Source: Whalleya microplaca (taxonomy: Eukaryota > Ascomycota > Sordariomycetes > Xylariales > Xylariaceae). Taken from it: DNA of 64,000 bases. The stretch lies in the NCBI GenBank assembly GCA_022497155.1, contig MU385729.1, positions 62,001 through 126,000 of the forward strand, in the 5' to 3' direction. Below the pieces are notes generated by a model. The model made no database searches, was not told the DNA's origin, and worked only from the letters and a program-made list of their open reading frames with translations. Each line of letters opens with the position of its first letter. Within the stretch, counting starts at the first letter, position 1. Positions 1 to 11,659 of the stretch are shown in pieces. The position numbers were made by a program, and so were the translations under genes.

Positions 1-1399
1 AACCTATCGCGTAGTTGGCCGGTGCAACTGAAAGCCATATGGTTGCTAATAACACGACGCCCTACCGCCCTTCGGGGTAGTCCAAGAAACATGTCCAATG
101 GCCTGGTGGTCAATATCCAAATTCCAGTTTGAAATTAATGCTCAAAATAATGGTTCAATAGTTCGAAGTTAATGCTCAAAATAAATTTTTTTTCTTCCCA
201 ATATCAGAATTCCAGTTCGAAACTCACGTTCAGAACAATATAGTTCAAGTCTCATGTTATGCGGGTAGAGGAGTTGATTAGATCCCCTTTCCACTGTTCT
301 TTTTTCCCCGAGTGTCTGTTCTAAAAATATATGCTGTAAACTGTAGATCGTCCTCTTTTGTGGTGCGGTAAGTCAAACCCAAGGGTTTTTGCAGGCACTA
401 TTCCATGGCTCGCCTGATGTTAAGTGTGGCACAGTGAAGTGAAGCCGCTGAGGCGGAAGAAGCCGAGTACCAAGCTTTCTAACACAACTGAGCATAGCTA
501 GCCAACGGCGGTCTCACTGAAAGTCTACGGGAGAAGAACTTACTAGTTACGGAATACGTTCAAGGAAATTTACTTGTGACCCTAGTTGAACGCAATATGG
601 AGGTATGGAGGCAGCTATGGCGGGTGATCGATAGAAGCAGTCATGTAGCAACAAATCTCAGGAAAGAGGTTGGGCCGTGCGAAGTGGAACAAGGAGAGCG
701 GATACGATGGTTGTAGCTGTGCGAAGTAAACAGCCATTTCTCTTTATTCTAGCGATTTATTGATATAAGGATGCTTAACGAAAAATCGGGAATTTTTTGA
801 ATCCGTCACTAGAATGGCAGTGGGGCGGGAAGCAACTCATCTAGACGCTGGTCGTTTACTGAAGTATCAGTCAACCACAGACTCGAAACTGTCTATAATG
901 GATTTAATGCTATATTAATCACTTGGTAAAGCTACTTAGTCTAGAACTGCGGTATGCCCATCACCAATCCCCACATAGGAACTCCCAACTCCCTAGTCTA
1001 CAACGAAAGATAGACGCCAATAATAATGATAGATCATATGCAGAGGAAATAAGAAAGAGTGTGATGGTAAAAGCCATGAGATGCTTCATGCAACTGGATG
1101 TCAGGTGATAACCTTGGTGTTTAAATGGAACCTTGTAACTAGACAGCCCAATTCAACTCATTGTGGCTTTCAAGGCATTCGACATGCATCGCCTTAAGCG
1201 GAGATGGACACTGGTTGCTTGACACCGGTAGAAGCCTCGACGTCTTGAGGCAAGCGAATGGGGTGTTGATCGTCATCAATGTCGTGGTAGACGGGTGGGT
1301 TGACGGTGAAGTGAACCGGAGTACAGTTCTTGAACGAATGAAGAAAGGCGATGATGAGTTCAAAAGCCCTACACGAAGAATTGTCAGTTTCAAAACTAG
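1..1399. other. intergenic, no gene seen
   Basis: The open frames here are short (under 90 codons), lie on both strands and look like no known family. I see no tRNA or rRNA signature. The last part is probably the 3' flank of the minus-strand membrane-protein gene. Confidence 0.5.
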
Positions 1400-2023
1400 T
1401 CAGTCGGCAGCATCGAGGTAGGAGCCATACCCTATCATATAGCCCATGATGGTGATAGCGCCTAGGTTAGCTGCCCGATTGAATGAGAAATGCCATGACT
1501 GCGTGGTTAGGACCCCGGTCAGGATTATAAGCACGCTGCCCAAGACGAAGTCGACGAGCCAACCAGCAGCTATCTTCTTCTTGCCGTCGTCATGGTCATC
1601 ATTGCCGCCGAGGAAGTTCAACTTCCATTTGCCAAGAATGAAGCTGACCTCGGGCACGGTATTGCCTGGTCCAGAGATGGCCTTCCATCGATTGGGAGGG
1701 ATGCAGGTGATGATATTCCATAACAAGATGAATATCGTCCACGTCAACAAGAAGCCGGACAAGGCGGCACGCGGGGAGCCCACCGCTTCTAAGAGGAAGT
1801 TCGTGAAGGATAGGATAAGGACAATAGCTCGGTTTATCAGTTGACAGGAAACAGTACGGGCTGGCTTCTTGGGCGTGTCATCGTCGTCGTCGTGCCCTCG
1901 ATAAGGCGAAAGAAGAGGGCTTTGCGAGGGCTCGTAGACCATGGCAGGGTTCAGAGGCTGGGATGAGGTTGTAGACTCGATAGAACCCCGCCATGGTGAT
2001 TCTTGCTTTACTTGCTTAGACAT
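1400..2023 (-). CDS. small multi-pass membrane protein, unknown function
   Basis: A single-exon 207-aa protein. Residues 1-55 are hydrophilic, with a DDDDD run followed by KKP, and probably cytosolic. After that come about four hydrophobic segments: two close together near residues 62-110, one near 152-175 and one near 182-203. This four-helix layout with a polar N-terminus resembles MARVEL-type or other fungal tetraspan proteins, but I see no diagnostic motif and name no family. The start is the first ATG of the frame, followed by an ordinary soluble leader. Function unknown; that it is a real gene is fairly likely, from length and segment pattern. Confidence 0.6.
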   Translation of the reverse strand: MSKQVKQESPWRGSIESTTSSQPLNPAMVYEPSQSPLLSPYRGHDDDDDTPKKPARTVSCQLINRAIVLILSFTNFLLEAVGSPRAALSGFLLTWTIFILLWNIITCIPPNRWKAISGPGNTVPEVSFILGKWKLNFLGGNDDHDDGKKKIAAGWLVDFVLGSVLIILTGVLTTQSWHFSFNRAANLGAITIMGYMIGYGSYLDAAD

Positions 2024-3431
2024 GGTGGCTAAACGAATTGTATAAAACTAGGTTAGTCAGAAGAGTATGTCAAGGCGATATTGGCTGTTGCGTGCAGATA
2101 CCGAGATAATATTTGACTACTAAGTAGGTATGTCTTTCTTTATATACAATCTGAAGCCGAAATCCGCCAATATCGGTTTACATGGCAATACATAGAAAAA
2201 GGGCTGCCTAGCTACTAGCCCTGCAGGTGCAGGAAGGGAATTCTGCTGCCTAGCCTGACGACCTTTGACCGTCGTCGGGGTAATAGGATGATGTGTGTGG
2301 ATTAGAACATAAAGTTAGAGCGCAGATGTGCTGAGATGCAACGCTGTGTGAAGAGATCAAGGAAAGTGCCGAAGGATCGCCAAAAGCTGACGTTGAAACT
2401 CGGCTGAGCAACTGGGTACTGTTGATCGATCTAACGGAAACAAACAGATCATATCCTGAGGGATTGTAGGAGATAGTAGGTAGCTCATCGTGTGAACATA
2501 GCTCGTCCCAATTCTGTCACTTGAGTATGTAGGTCGTATGAGGCTGTGTACTGTGTAGGCGGGTCAATGATAATAAATAGCTACACGTACAGTCTACGCC
2601 CTGCAATAATGTTATTCAGTGGCTCTTGACAATCAAGCACGATCATAGAGACGTATTTTTAATAACTATGGCTTCAGAATATTTTGAGTGGCCTTGTTGT
2701 TATTATTATCGAAACATTGTCTCGTAGCGCGCTTTTCCCGCGATACCTCCCCGCTGCGGAATTGAACATCATCTCAGGGGGCTGACTGCACGAATGAGAC
2801 TGCATAGAATTGTGCTGCCTAATGCCACATGTAAGGGAGGAATGTTCCATTGCGTGGCTAGAGGAGATTCAGGAAGTTTTACTAGAAGTAAACAATTGGT
2901 AACACGTATTGAAATTGATCCCAGAAATTGATGAATGGTGGTGACCTCAGGTGGTGAGCATTCTCACAGTTGCGACACAGCCATACTCATAAACTATGTG
3001 CCACACTATGTAAGTTTTAAGCCACACCAAATCTTCAACTGTACATACTACAAGCCACACCTAATGTGCACCGCCACTTCTAGCTCCCACGGACCACGCG
3101 ATGATGGGCTGTCAGCTGGGATCTTGCTTGCTTGCATGTGCGAATGCGGCAGGCGGTGAGTTTCCTAGGTAGCGGCAGAAAGAGGATCGCTATCGCAACC
3201 CACAAAATTTTTTCCTTCGCGAACCGCTGAGTTCTTAGTTGTCGAGGGAGCGTTCGCCTTCGCATAGGTAACGAAGACTTCGTCAATTCAAATAGTCTCT
3301 GGGTGATGTCAAAACATCCACAAACGCAATCTACCTCAACAACTCTTACACCTTCTGCAGGTCCGCCAACCTGGTTATTTAGCAACAATTCCTCTATCCC
3401 CTCTACGTCGAACGACGCGAAATCAGTCACC
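2024..3431. other. intergenic between divergent genes
   Basis: Upstream region shared by the minus-strand membrane protein and plus-strand SRP40. No convincing coding sequence. An in-frame extension of SRP40 reaches back to an ATG at 3306, but that part is S/T/P-rich, poorly placed, and better read as 5' leader. Confidence 0.5.
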
Positions 3432-4775
3432 ATGGCGAAGAAGGACAAGAAAGACAAGAAGAGCGGCAAAGAGGTCAAGCCAGTGGCTGCGCCTCTAGCG
3501 TCGACTTCAGCCAGCAAAGAGCCACCCGCTCAACTGATGGACCTCGTCGAGAATTTTCTGTCTGACCAAGGCTTCGCCAATGCTCATCGCGAGTTCCAGA
3601 AGCACCGGGTGAAGAAGGGCTGGAAGAGTAAGGATGCTGAGAAGAGGAAGAAGAAGGACAAGTCGCACCAGTCGCTGGTCGGTGTTTTCCGCACTTGGGA
3701 AACCTTCGCCAGCCAGAACAACACACCCATCGGTAACCCAGAAGACCCAATGGAGAAGATCACCAGGGTTAGCAGCAGCAGTAGCAGTGAGAGCGATAGC
3801 GATGATTCGAGCTCGGAGAGTGATAGCGATAGCGAGTCTACTGGGGATGTTGCAATGGAGGACGTACCTGCCGCAAACGAATCTAGCTCAGAATCGTCTG
3901 ATAGTTCCAGCTCTAGCGAGAGTTCTAGCGACAGTGAGAGTGAGAGTGAGAGCGAAGAAGAGGCGGGTCCTTCTGCAGCTTCCACCAGCGCTCCAAATCC
4001 TTTGAAACGAAAGGCGGAGTCAGATAGCGAGAGCTCGTCTTCTGAATCTGACTCCGACTCCGACTCTGACATGTCCGATTCGAGCTCCGGCAACAAACGG
4101 CCGCAGACCAAGAAGGCCAAGACGCAGTCGAGCTCTGATGAGAGTTCATCGTCCTCGTCATCCTCTTCTGATGATGAGAGCTCCGATGAAGAAAAGCCCA
4201 AGGCGAAAGAGGCTCAAAGTGATGATGACAGCTCTTCCAGCTCTGAATCCGACTCAGATTCTGACTCAGAAGAAGAACCTGAAGTCGACCTGACAAAAGC
4301 TGCCCAAGTTCCGCTGCCTGAGTCTGAATCCGAGTCTTCTAGTGACTCCGAGTCTGAAGCAGAGGACAAGAAGCCCCAGCTTAATACCAAGGACAAGGCC
4401 GCCTCGAATAGTACAGAGTCACGCGATACCTCTGTGACTCTCGAGAAAACCTCGCCCGAAATTGCCCCGTCTGCATTCCCTCCGCTCCCACCTGATCCAA
4501 CTACGCTGAAGGCGAACAACCGGGCTAAAAATGGTGTAAAGACCCCGAGAACGCAGAATGAGCCCTTCTCTCGAATCCGCAAGGACGTCCTCGTCGATCC
4601 GAGAATGGCATCAAACGCTTACGTCTCCCACGAGTATGGTGAGAAGGCCCACCAGGACCTCATCGTGACGAAGGGCAAGGGCTTCACGAAGGAGAAGAAC
4701 AAGAAGAAGCGGGGAAGCTACAAGGGTGGACCATTGGACATCCACCAAAGCCGAAGCATCAAGTTCGACGATTAG
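3432..4775 (+). CDS. SRP40: SRP40/Nopp140-like nucleolar phosphoprotein
   Basis: A single-exon 447-aa protein. Residues about 32-58 form a LisH-like helix pair. The middle (about 105-345) is a long low-complexity tract of acidic serine clusters (SSSESDSD type) alternating with Lys/Pro-rich linkers, the CK2-target pattern of Nopp140/NOLC1. The last ~70 residues match the SRP40 C-terminal domain: PFSRIRKD, then GKGFTKEKNKKKRGSY, ending in SIKFDD. Family members chaperone snoRNPs between nucleolus and Cajal-type bodies. I chose the ATG at 3432 because it sits in a perfect CACCATGG context and starts a Lys-rich leader usual for the family; an in-frame ATG at 3306 would add 42 unremarkable residues. 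Oddity: after the TAG the same frame stays open for 67 codons. Confidence 0.9.
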   Translation: MAKKDKKDKKSGKEVKPVAAPLASTSASKEPPAQLMDLVENFLSDQGFANAHREFQKHRVKKGWKSKDAEKRKKKDKSHQSLVGVFRTWETFASQNNTPIGNPEDPMEKITRVSSSSSSESDSDDSSSESDSDSESTGDVAMEDVPAANESSSESSDSSSSSESSSDSESESESEEEAGPSAASTSAPNPLKRKAESDSESSSSESDSDSDSDMSDSSSGNKRPQTKKAKTQSSSDESSSSSSSSSDDESSDEEKPKAKEAQSDDDSSSSSESDSDSDSEEEPEVDLTKAAQVPLPESESESSSDSESEAEDKKPQLNTKDKAASNSTESRDTSVTLEKTSPEIAPSAFPPLPPDPTTLKANNRAKNGVKTPRTQNEPFSRIRKDVLVDPRMASNAYVSHEYGEKAHQDLIVTKGKGFTKEKNKKKRGSYKGGPLDIHQSRSIKFDD

Positions 4776-4979
4776 AAATCGCGACGAAGCAATGTTCCCA
4801 TCCCCAAGAACTCTCCTAATACTTCCTCTGCCTCCAACGGCAAGAACAAGAACATCAGACGCGGTCAGGGGCCCCAGTCTCAGAGCCCTCGCACGCCCTC
4901 GGGAGTCTTCAACAAAACTACCGTGGGCAAACGCAACCGCAGTTCAGAACCAGCGTCAAAGAAAGTCCGCTTCGGTTGA
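4776..4979 (+). other. in-frame open extension behind the SRP40 stop
   Basis: Directly after the SRP40 TAG (4773-4775) the same frame is open for 67 codons, to a TGA at 4977-4979. The predicted residues are Ser/Asn/Lys/Arg/Pro-rich, as in nucleolar proteins, and end in SEPASKKVRFG, which resembles a basic nuclear signal overlapping a PP1-docking RVxF-type motif (KKVRF). The canonical SRP40 domain already ends at SIKFDD, so this may be 3' UTR, a readthrough extension, or the tail of a spliced isoform. Donor-like GTs at 4665 and 4536 joined to the TAG as acceptor would keep frame, but both would remove parts of the conserved domain. Confidence 0.35.
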
Positions 4980-7900
4980 GTTGCATGCTCCTGGTGGCCA
5001 GCGCACTTGAGAGCATTATAGTGCATTTTTGAGTCAGTGAAGTTTGCCTAGACGTGAGAAGGCATATATATTTTGTCTATTCTTATTAATACCGCTGTTA
5101 TTAGAGAGCTAGATTGTTCGGCGAAATGTTAGATGCACGGAGGGTGGCCCATTTGAAAGCCGAAGGCCTCCGGTAGTCAGATAGATCACTTATTAGGCTG
5201 AATAGCATGTGTACATAGCTAGGCGTCTATTTTGGCAGATACTCCGACTTGGTAGATAGATGGCCTACTAACTTAGGCATTTATTATCTGTGCTAGTTTA
5301 TTAGGTACCGAGCAGAAATACTCGGACTTGAATATACATCAATGCTCTGCAATTGAGCCGTACCTACCACGTTCCCTATATTTCTTCTGTGAGGCAGATC
5401 GGTAGATCTAGGCCCGATCTTCGCTCGTATCGTCCGACATATGATAGATGCGTATGTGACTTGTCACGGGCTCTTTGGTTACGCCTAAACGTGATTAGTG
5501 ATAAGATCGTCTTCTCGGCTACACGTTACCTCGTGGCACACGCCAGCCACAGGTGAGCAGGTGAGCGAGCGAGTGGGGCCTTTAGCTCATCCTACATACT
5601 CCGCGGGGTATAGTCGAGATTTGTCTATCGAAGGTTACCAATGCCCTTACAAGATGTCTAATAAATACTCGATGAGAACTAGCCGGTGCAATGCTGCCTG
5701 GAGGGAGGAGGAAACCCCTTTGCCCAACGACCGCCCGACGAACAAAAGGGAGAGTGAAGTGGAGCTCCTGGGCAGCACCGCACCGCCCCTTGCTTGATCG
5801 AGCTTGGTATCTTCGAGACGTTAAGCGGTGAAGGTCTTGGGGATGGTCCGTCGTGTGGGGTTATGGAGCGTAGTGTGGGAAAAGGGGCTGCGGAACATAT
5901 TGGTAGGATATGTATTGGTATACTAAGTAGTATACGCTGTTATAAGGGGTAGAGGGTGATGAGTTGGCTTGCTTGCTGTAAGAATGCATTGCAGTGGGTG
6001 TAAGTGACTTGAGTAGACCATTCACATGAGAACATGAGATGACTAAGACCTTGCGACTGAGTTGGAATCTATTTTCATAGTAGGAGTGTTCCAAAAAAAA
6101 AAAAAAAAAAAAAAAAAGAGAGACTATAGGATTATAGGTGGTTCCTTGTACATGCGGACCACCAGATTTCACTCAAGATAGTTCTTTCGAATTGGCAGAG
6201 AACGAACACGTGTATAGAAGGATGTAGGAAGACTCTTGGTGACTAGGATTATCGTTTTGTGTTCGCCTTAGGCGTAGGGAGGCATGGAGCAAAGAGTCTC
6301 GAGGGGAATCCAGAAAGGTCATGAAGAGGAGTATGGGGGTCGATTGGCAACCATTTTTCAAACAGATGATGCTTGTGATGATGTTATTCGATGAAGATTC
6401 GTCAGTATACGACGAAGAAAGAATCGGCTGAGTTGTTACACTTGGAGAATAGTAGTTATGGATGATCTATTGTTCTAAGAGCTTGGCTTTGGAGGTTCTT
6501 TAGCTCTCTCCTAAGGCTCATTAGGCTCATCAGGCTAATCGTGGTTCGATGCTGTGAACTCGATCGGAAATTCGATAGTAGGATCTCGTAACATTGATTC
6601 CAATAGACATCTGCTGCGTAGTTTCTGTGACATAGGACCCTCTACTAGGTTGAGTGATCGGCTAGCTAGACTTAGGGATGAATAACAAGGAAATAACCAT
6701 TCTCATTGGGTAAGCAACCACAATATAGGGTTTGGGGTTGATCAGCTTGTAGTAGCTAAATGGTAGCATCGCCGAGCCAGCGCCGTAGTCGACGAATATA
6801 CTGGCCCCTGAGAAACCTCCTTGATACATGGAATCGTGTAAATATCAGTAATAAGCTGTCGGGATCTCCGTTGAACTATTACTTGGCAAGGCATTGCGCT
6901 CAAAGTTGTCGACTTATTGGGGCTATCACTTTCTCGTAATGTCAGCGGCCGCAAGAGGACTCCCGGTATCTTTATAGTCTGCTCCCTTATAGCCTCCATG
7001 TCATGTAGGTACATTTCGGGGGATTGGCTTTCAAGCCAGGCTGTAAGCACAAATAGGAGGGTGACCTAGGTTAGGTCATGCAGAGCAAGCTGACACTCGG
7101 CCATGAAACATCAATCGAACTGTAACCTGTAAATGCAACATGAACGGGCGTGAAACAGACTGCTGGGTAACACTTTTTCCATTTTTTCCACTTGAATCGC
7201 CCCTCTTTCCTGGTTGCATCTTACCTAAGTATAGCCAAAGGGGGCGGCCGCCGCCGCTAATCCTCTTTGCTAAGCAACTCTATAATCGGGCAGATTCAGT
7301 GGCTCAGCAAACATCAAACCACCACTAAGGGAATTAAAGATAGAGACGATGGTTCATTCTTTTTACAGGCGACGGGCCAAGGAAATTGATAGCACCAACA
7401 GCAGTACGGAGGAGAATTGAATACTCTACTCTGTGGGCTGTCCCTAGCTTAGGTAGGAGTTCAGGCGGAATGTTGGTGTTACTACATACCACGTGAAAAG
7501 GACGAAAACAGAGCATCGCCATATGTCAATGCTGGCTAGCGAGTATGACTGTGTTAGATATGTCACTCGTGGTTTACTGAGCTGGATTGTCAGTTGCAGT
7601 ATGACCACAAAGCGATTTGTTAGTCACATGAGTATTGCCACGTCGCAATGAATCCCAATTGTCGGAATCATCCGTAGGTATAAATCCTTTCCCTCTTATT
7701 ATCACGGAAAGAACTTCACCCTGGAATGTTTGCGAATGCTGTTTGCAGTGTTTTGACAGACTCAATACTGATTCTGAATGTGTAGTGGTTGCCTACTTTA
7801 TCCATCGGACTCCTGGAAGACAAAGAAAAGCACCAGTTGGTGGTGAGATCAGCCTGTCAATCAGCCTTGCGAATCGATGTTTTATTAACGCTAACCTTGT

Positions 7901-8380
7901 ACTGCGTAAACGCCAGACCCCATATCTCCAGCCACAGAATCCCTGTCTGATAAGCAACGCACGTAAATCCAGAGCCTTACCACGGGAATTGATGGATGGT
8001 ACCAACACAGCCCCAGCTCCACTTCTTCTTCCCGCACTAACCTTCACTTTATCTCATCTACCCAAACTCTCAGAGTTAGTCACAGCCGCGCGCCAACATA
8101 CATCGCAAACTAAAATCAATTCATGGGACCAGACCAGGGTGTTCTTTATCATGGAATAACCCTACAACCCACTGTAGTAACATCTGAAACTATACAAAAA
8201 GTATCGCCAACCCAACATAGTTCACTTCTTTGTCCCGGCCGACTGTGATACACTCTTCTGGATGCGCACATGGGTGGATTCCATAGAAAAGACCGCGATT
8301 TTGATCGGTGTGAGAAGAACGTTCCCCGCAGACACTCCGTTACGTTCCCTTTTCGCCAGATTTTCGACAAGATAATCAAG
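4980..8380. other. 3.4-kb intergenic region, no gene supported
   Basis: Contains many short open frames on both strands, the longest 174 codons at 7635-8159, but none has a recognisable motif, domain-like composition or a coherent exon structure. An A25 run sits inside. The last few hundred bases are the likely promoter and 5' leader of the adenosine-deaminase-like gene. Confidence 0.45.
6093..6117. repeat. A25 homopolymer
   Basis: Twenty-five consecutive A residues, followed by GAGAGA. It could be the tail of an old retroposed sequence or simple slippage. I see no flanking duplication or coding remnant that would settle it. Confidence 0.9.
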
Positions 8381-10441
8381 ATGGCACAGTCCCAACCGGA
8401 ATTCCACTTCCAGAAGGCCATGATAGAGAAGGCTAGCAAGGAAGACGAGCAAGCCAATAAAGCAGTGCTTCATAAGCGGAGTGACGACGACGAAAAACTC
8501 TACGGACAGACAGCCCGCACTGAAGGATTTGATGGCCGAACACGACAGCGTTCTGCATGTGATCATTTTTCAGTAATTTGCGGTTTGATCGAGCGAAGTT
8601 CCCTGTTTCCCCTCGCCCAAAAGTTGCCCAAGGCTGCACACTTACATATACATTTCAATTCTACGCTCCGTCCTAAATTTCTCTTAGACCAAGCTAAAGA
8701 AATGGAGAATATGTATATCTGGTCTGTTACCAGTAGTTTAAGATCTAAGGAGGATTTCGACAACTGCGAGATTATGTTTCTGCTTCAGCCTCTAGATAGT
8801 TTGAAGGACGCCGACGGACCGAACTTGTTCAAGGACAACTACCAACCTGGCGACAAAATGCGTTTTCAGTATTTCCGCGAGGTGTGGAATGAGGAGCGAA
8901 CGCGAAGACAGAAGCTTCCCGATTCTAACCTCTGGACTATGGACATGGAATGTGATCAGTGGCTTATTAGCAAGCTCGTCTTCAGTGGGGAAGAAATCAA
9001 CGAACTATTTAGCGAAAAGAATATAGAACGAGGAACTTGGGGACCGCCAAACCCAGACTCAAGATATCCTGAAGACATCCACCTACAAATCCGAAACAGC
9101 AAACATGAACACGAGCGCGAGAGAGCAAGAAGGTATTACAAAACCCCTTACTATGAGGATCATCAGGCTAATATATTCCAAGGGCTTGGAAGAAATTTGA
9201 GGTTCGTACAAGAATGATGAAGGGTTTATTCAACTACCAAAGAGCCTTCAAAGCATACACCAGAGAGTGTTTAGAGGAATTTGTTAGGGACAATGTCCAG
9301 TACGCCGAAATTCGGCCAAATTTCATGCGTAACAACCAACTCATTCCAGACGATGGGAGAAACAAGGCGCTCCAGGATTTCCAAATGTTGAATATCATCA
9401 TTGGGGTATACGAACAATTTATGGAAGACATCGGAGATATGGAAGAGGACACGTCCAATGTGGAGGCCGAAGAGGAAGATCCCGATATGGAAGAGGCAGA
9501 GGAAGACAAAGAGCCAATTAAAAAGCGGAAAGTCAAGGAGAGTATACAACTGGAGAATGGTAAACCTATCTACGACAAAAACACCGGTTTACCTATTCCT
9601 CTCAAGGATGGCCACAAACCATCCTTTGGCGGTCTAAAGATCATATGGTGCGTCCCTCGATCATTTTCCAAGGATCAGGTAGCCGAGGCGATGGCCCGAT
9701 GCTTGAAAATGAAAAAGAAGGCGAAGTATAAGAATTACATTGCAGGCTTTGATTTAGTAGGACCAGAAGCTTACGAGAAGGAACATCCCCTGAAGTACTT
9801 CAAGGAGGAATTCATAAAATTCAAAGAGGACTGCAAGAAAGAGAACGTCGAGATCCCATTCCTGTTCCACTGCGGAGAAACGCCCGACGACCTTGAGGGC
9901 AATCTCGAATGCGCTCTTGAATTGGATTCTAGGCGGATTGGGCATGGATATGCTCTGCCTGAGAAAGCAGATATCATGGAGCGAATGAAGGCCAACAATG
10001 TCTGCGTCGAGGCCTGTCCCATCTCCAACATGGTACTCGGATTGACTAGTCACATGGACGAACATAGAATATACGACTTGCTAACCCATGAAGTGCATTG
10101 TACGGTAAACAGCGACAACGGTACCCTTTTCCGGTGAGCATGGAATATGTCCCCGGTTCTTTAAGCCCTTACTAATGTTTTCACCTAGGTCTACACTATC
10201 TCATGATTTCTATGAAGTAATGGTTGGCAACAAGAAGATGAACCTCCACGGCTGGCGTCAACTTGCCAAATGGAGCATAGATCACTCCTGTATGAACGAG
10301 GTAGAGCGGGCAAGGGTTCTGTGCGAATGGGACCGGCGATGGAGGGAAGAATATATCCCTTACATCAATGGCGACTCATATACTGAAAAAAGAACCAAGA
10401 TGCTGGAGGGTTTGAAATCAGTAAAGAGAAGAAGTCAATAA
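8381..10441 (+). CDS. CECR1/ADGF-type adenosine deaminase, frameshifted
   Basis: Adenosine deaminase superfamily (adenosine to inosine, one bound Zn). Motifs in order: HLHIHF (metal-binding HxH), FHCGET (HxGE), RIGHGYAL, VEACPISNMVL and NSDNGTLF, where the usual SDDP is SDNG. The frame from ATG 8381 ends in TGA at 9215-9217, inside the segment expected to read GLGRNLR..QE-MMKGLFNY. The -1 frame carries on from ATG 9214, so one base is missing where GAAATG is expected. A 55-nt intron (10134-10188, GTGAGC...CCTAG) joins to the last exon, 10189-10441, ending in TAA. An acidic loop (about 9430-9530) with KKRKVK precedes the catalytic HCGE. Either an assembly indel or a recently damaged gene; the rest is intact. 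The N-terminus before the HxH motif is only weakly family-like. Confidence 0.85.
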
Positions 10442-11659
10442 GGCGAAACGGGAGGCCTGATACTGCTGCAGTAGTTAGCTTAGCGTTTGATAGAGCCTAT
10501 CTCAAGGACCATCTTTTAGCATTGCTTAGGGTACTAATGAAGTCGGGTGTTGGAGGGGCAAGGACTATGGTGGTTCTATGATACCTAGCACGGTTCAGCG
10601 AGGGAGGATCTACATCGTCATACAATTGACTATGTGGAGGGCGGCAGATTTCTTATGTTTTTATTTTATTTGATTTCACTACTTCTGCCATTTCTCCGTC
10701 CCCTCTTTTCATCTATGGGATATGTATGGTTCATGAAAAGTAGAGCGGTCGGATCTTTTACGAATTATACCAATCATTGAGTTAAGCAGACACGAATTTG
10801 AGACCCAGAGTCGAATCCGCCTATTACAAGGTATTGCTTTTGATCGCTGTGGCTATGACGAGGCGATGAGAATTCGGTATTTGGCTTGCATGTGATGCAA
10901 ACAATTATCTATGCAGGCAAGCAAGCAAGTGACATGATCGAGGCGATGAACCAGTATACAAACATGAATTGCTCATACTTGCAGGGTATATGTATATACA
11001 TATACATATATCCACATGGCTTCCTTACTCAAGTACGCACGCAATATGATACCCGCGCCGCCCTTGGCAAAGCATTGCGCACCTTTCTACCAGAATTTAC
11101 AGAATTCCAGTGGAGTGGCTTCAGTTCCAGTGGACCTCTTCTGGCGCAATAAGCGCTGCCCCATCGTCGCTAAAACCAATCAACAGTGCGCGCAGCGGCA
11201 GCACTGTGGTAGCAATTGACGGACGCTGTGATAACGCACTGGGCAAAGCGACGGGCCGGTGCGGCTGATACATATAATGAGCTTGTTGGGTTCAGATCCA
11301 AATTGCGCCCCCACGAACCCTGGTCGCAACCTGGTCGCAACCCTTGACCCCAGAACAAAGCTTAACTTCGAAACAAAACCAGCTCTTCCTTCCTGCATCG
11401 ACCGCGCTGGTCACTTTTTCTCACTCCTTTCCAAAGCCACTTCCATGGCTTGAGAGTGTGAGCTATGTTTGTTATATTCTTATATACTGTTCTAACTACC
11501 GACTCTACCATATAAGCTACTGTCGTTAGACTCAATTAGCTCGTTAGGTAGTGAGTTAGTTCATCTCTTCATCCCAGCGAGGCTGTGGGAGGCCAACTAT
11601 CTAGCTCCAAAGTCAATTCCTTACTTCAAACCTACCAGCTCGCCGGAATCCATAAAACA
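10442..11659. other. intergenic, no gene seen
   Basis: Plus-strand genes lie on both sides. Holds a TATA/TATG palindromic tract near 10988-11012 and a direct repeat of CTGGTCGCAAC near 11321-11342. The frame of the next gene runs back to 11585, but only from a GTG. Confidence 0.5.

Noticed and set aside
3584..4582. Several Ser/Leu-rich open frames opposite or beside SRP40
   Set aside because: They are the antisense and shifted readings of its serine-codon repeats.
7635..8159. 174-codon plus-strand frame before the adenosine deaminase
   Set aside because: No recognisable family, overlapped by an antisense frame; likely promoter sequence.
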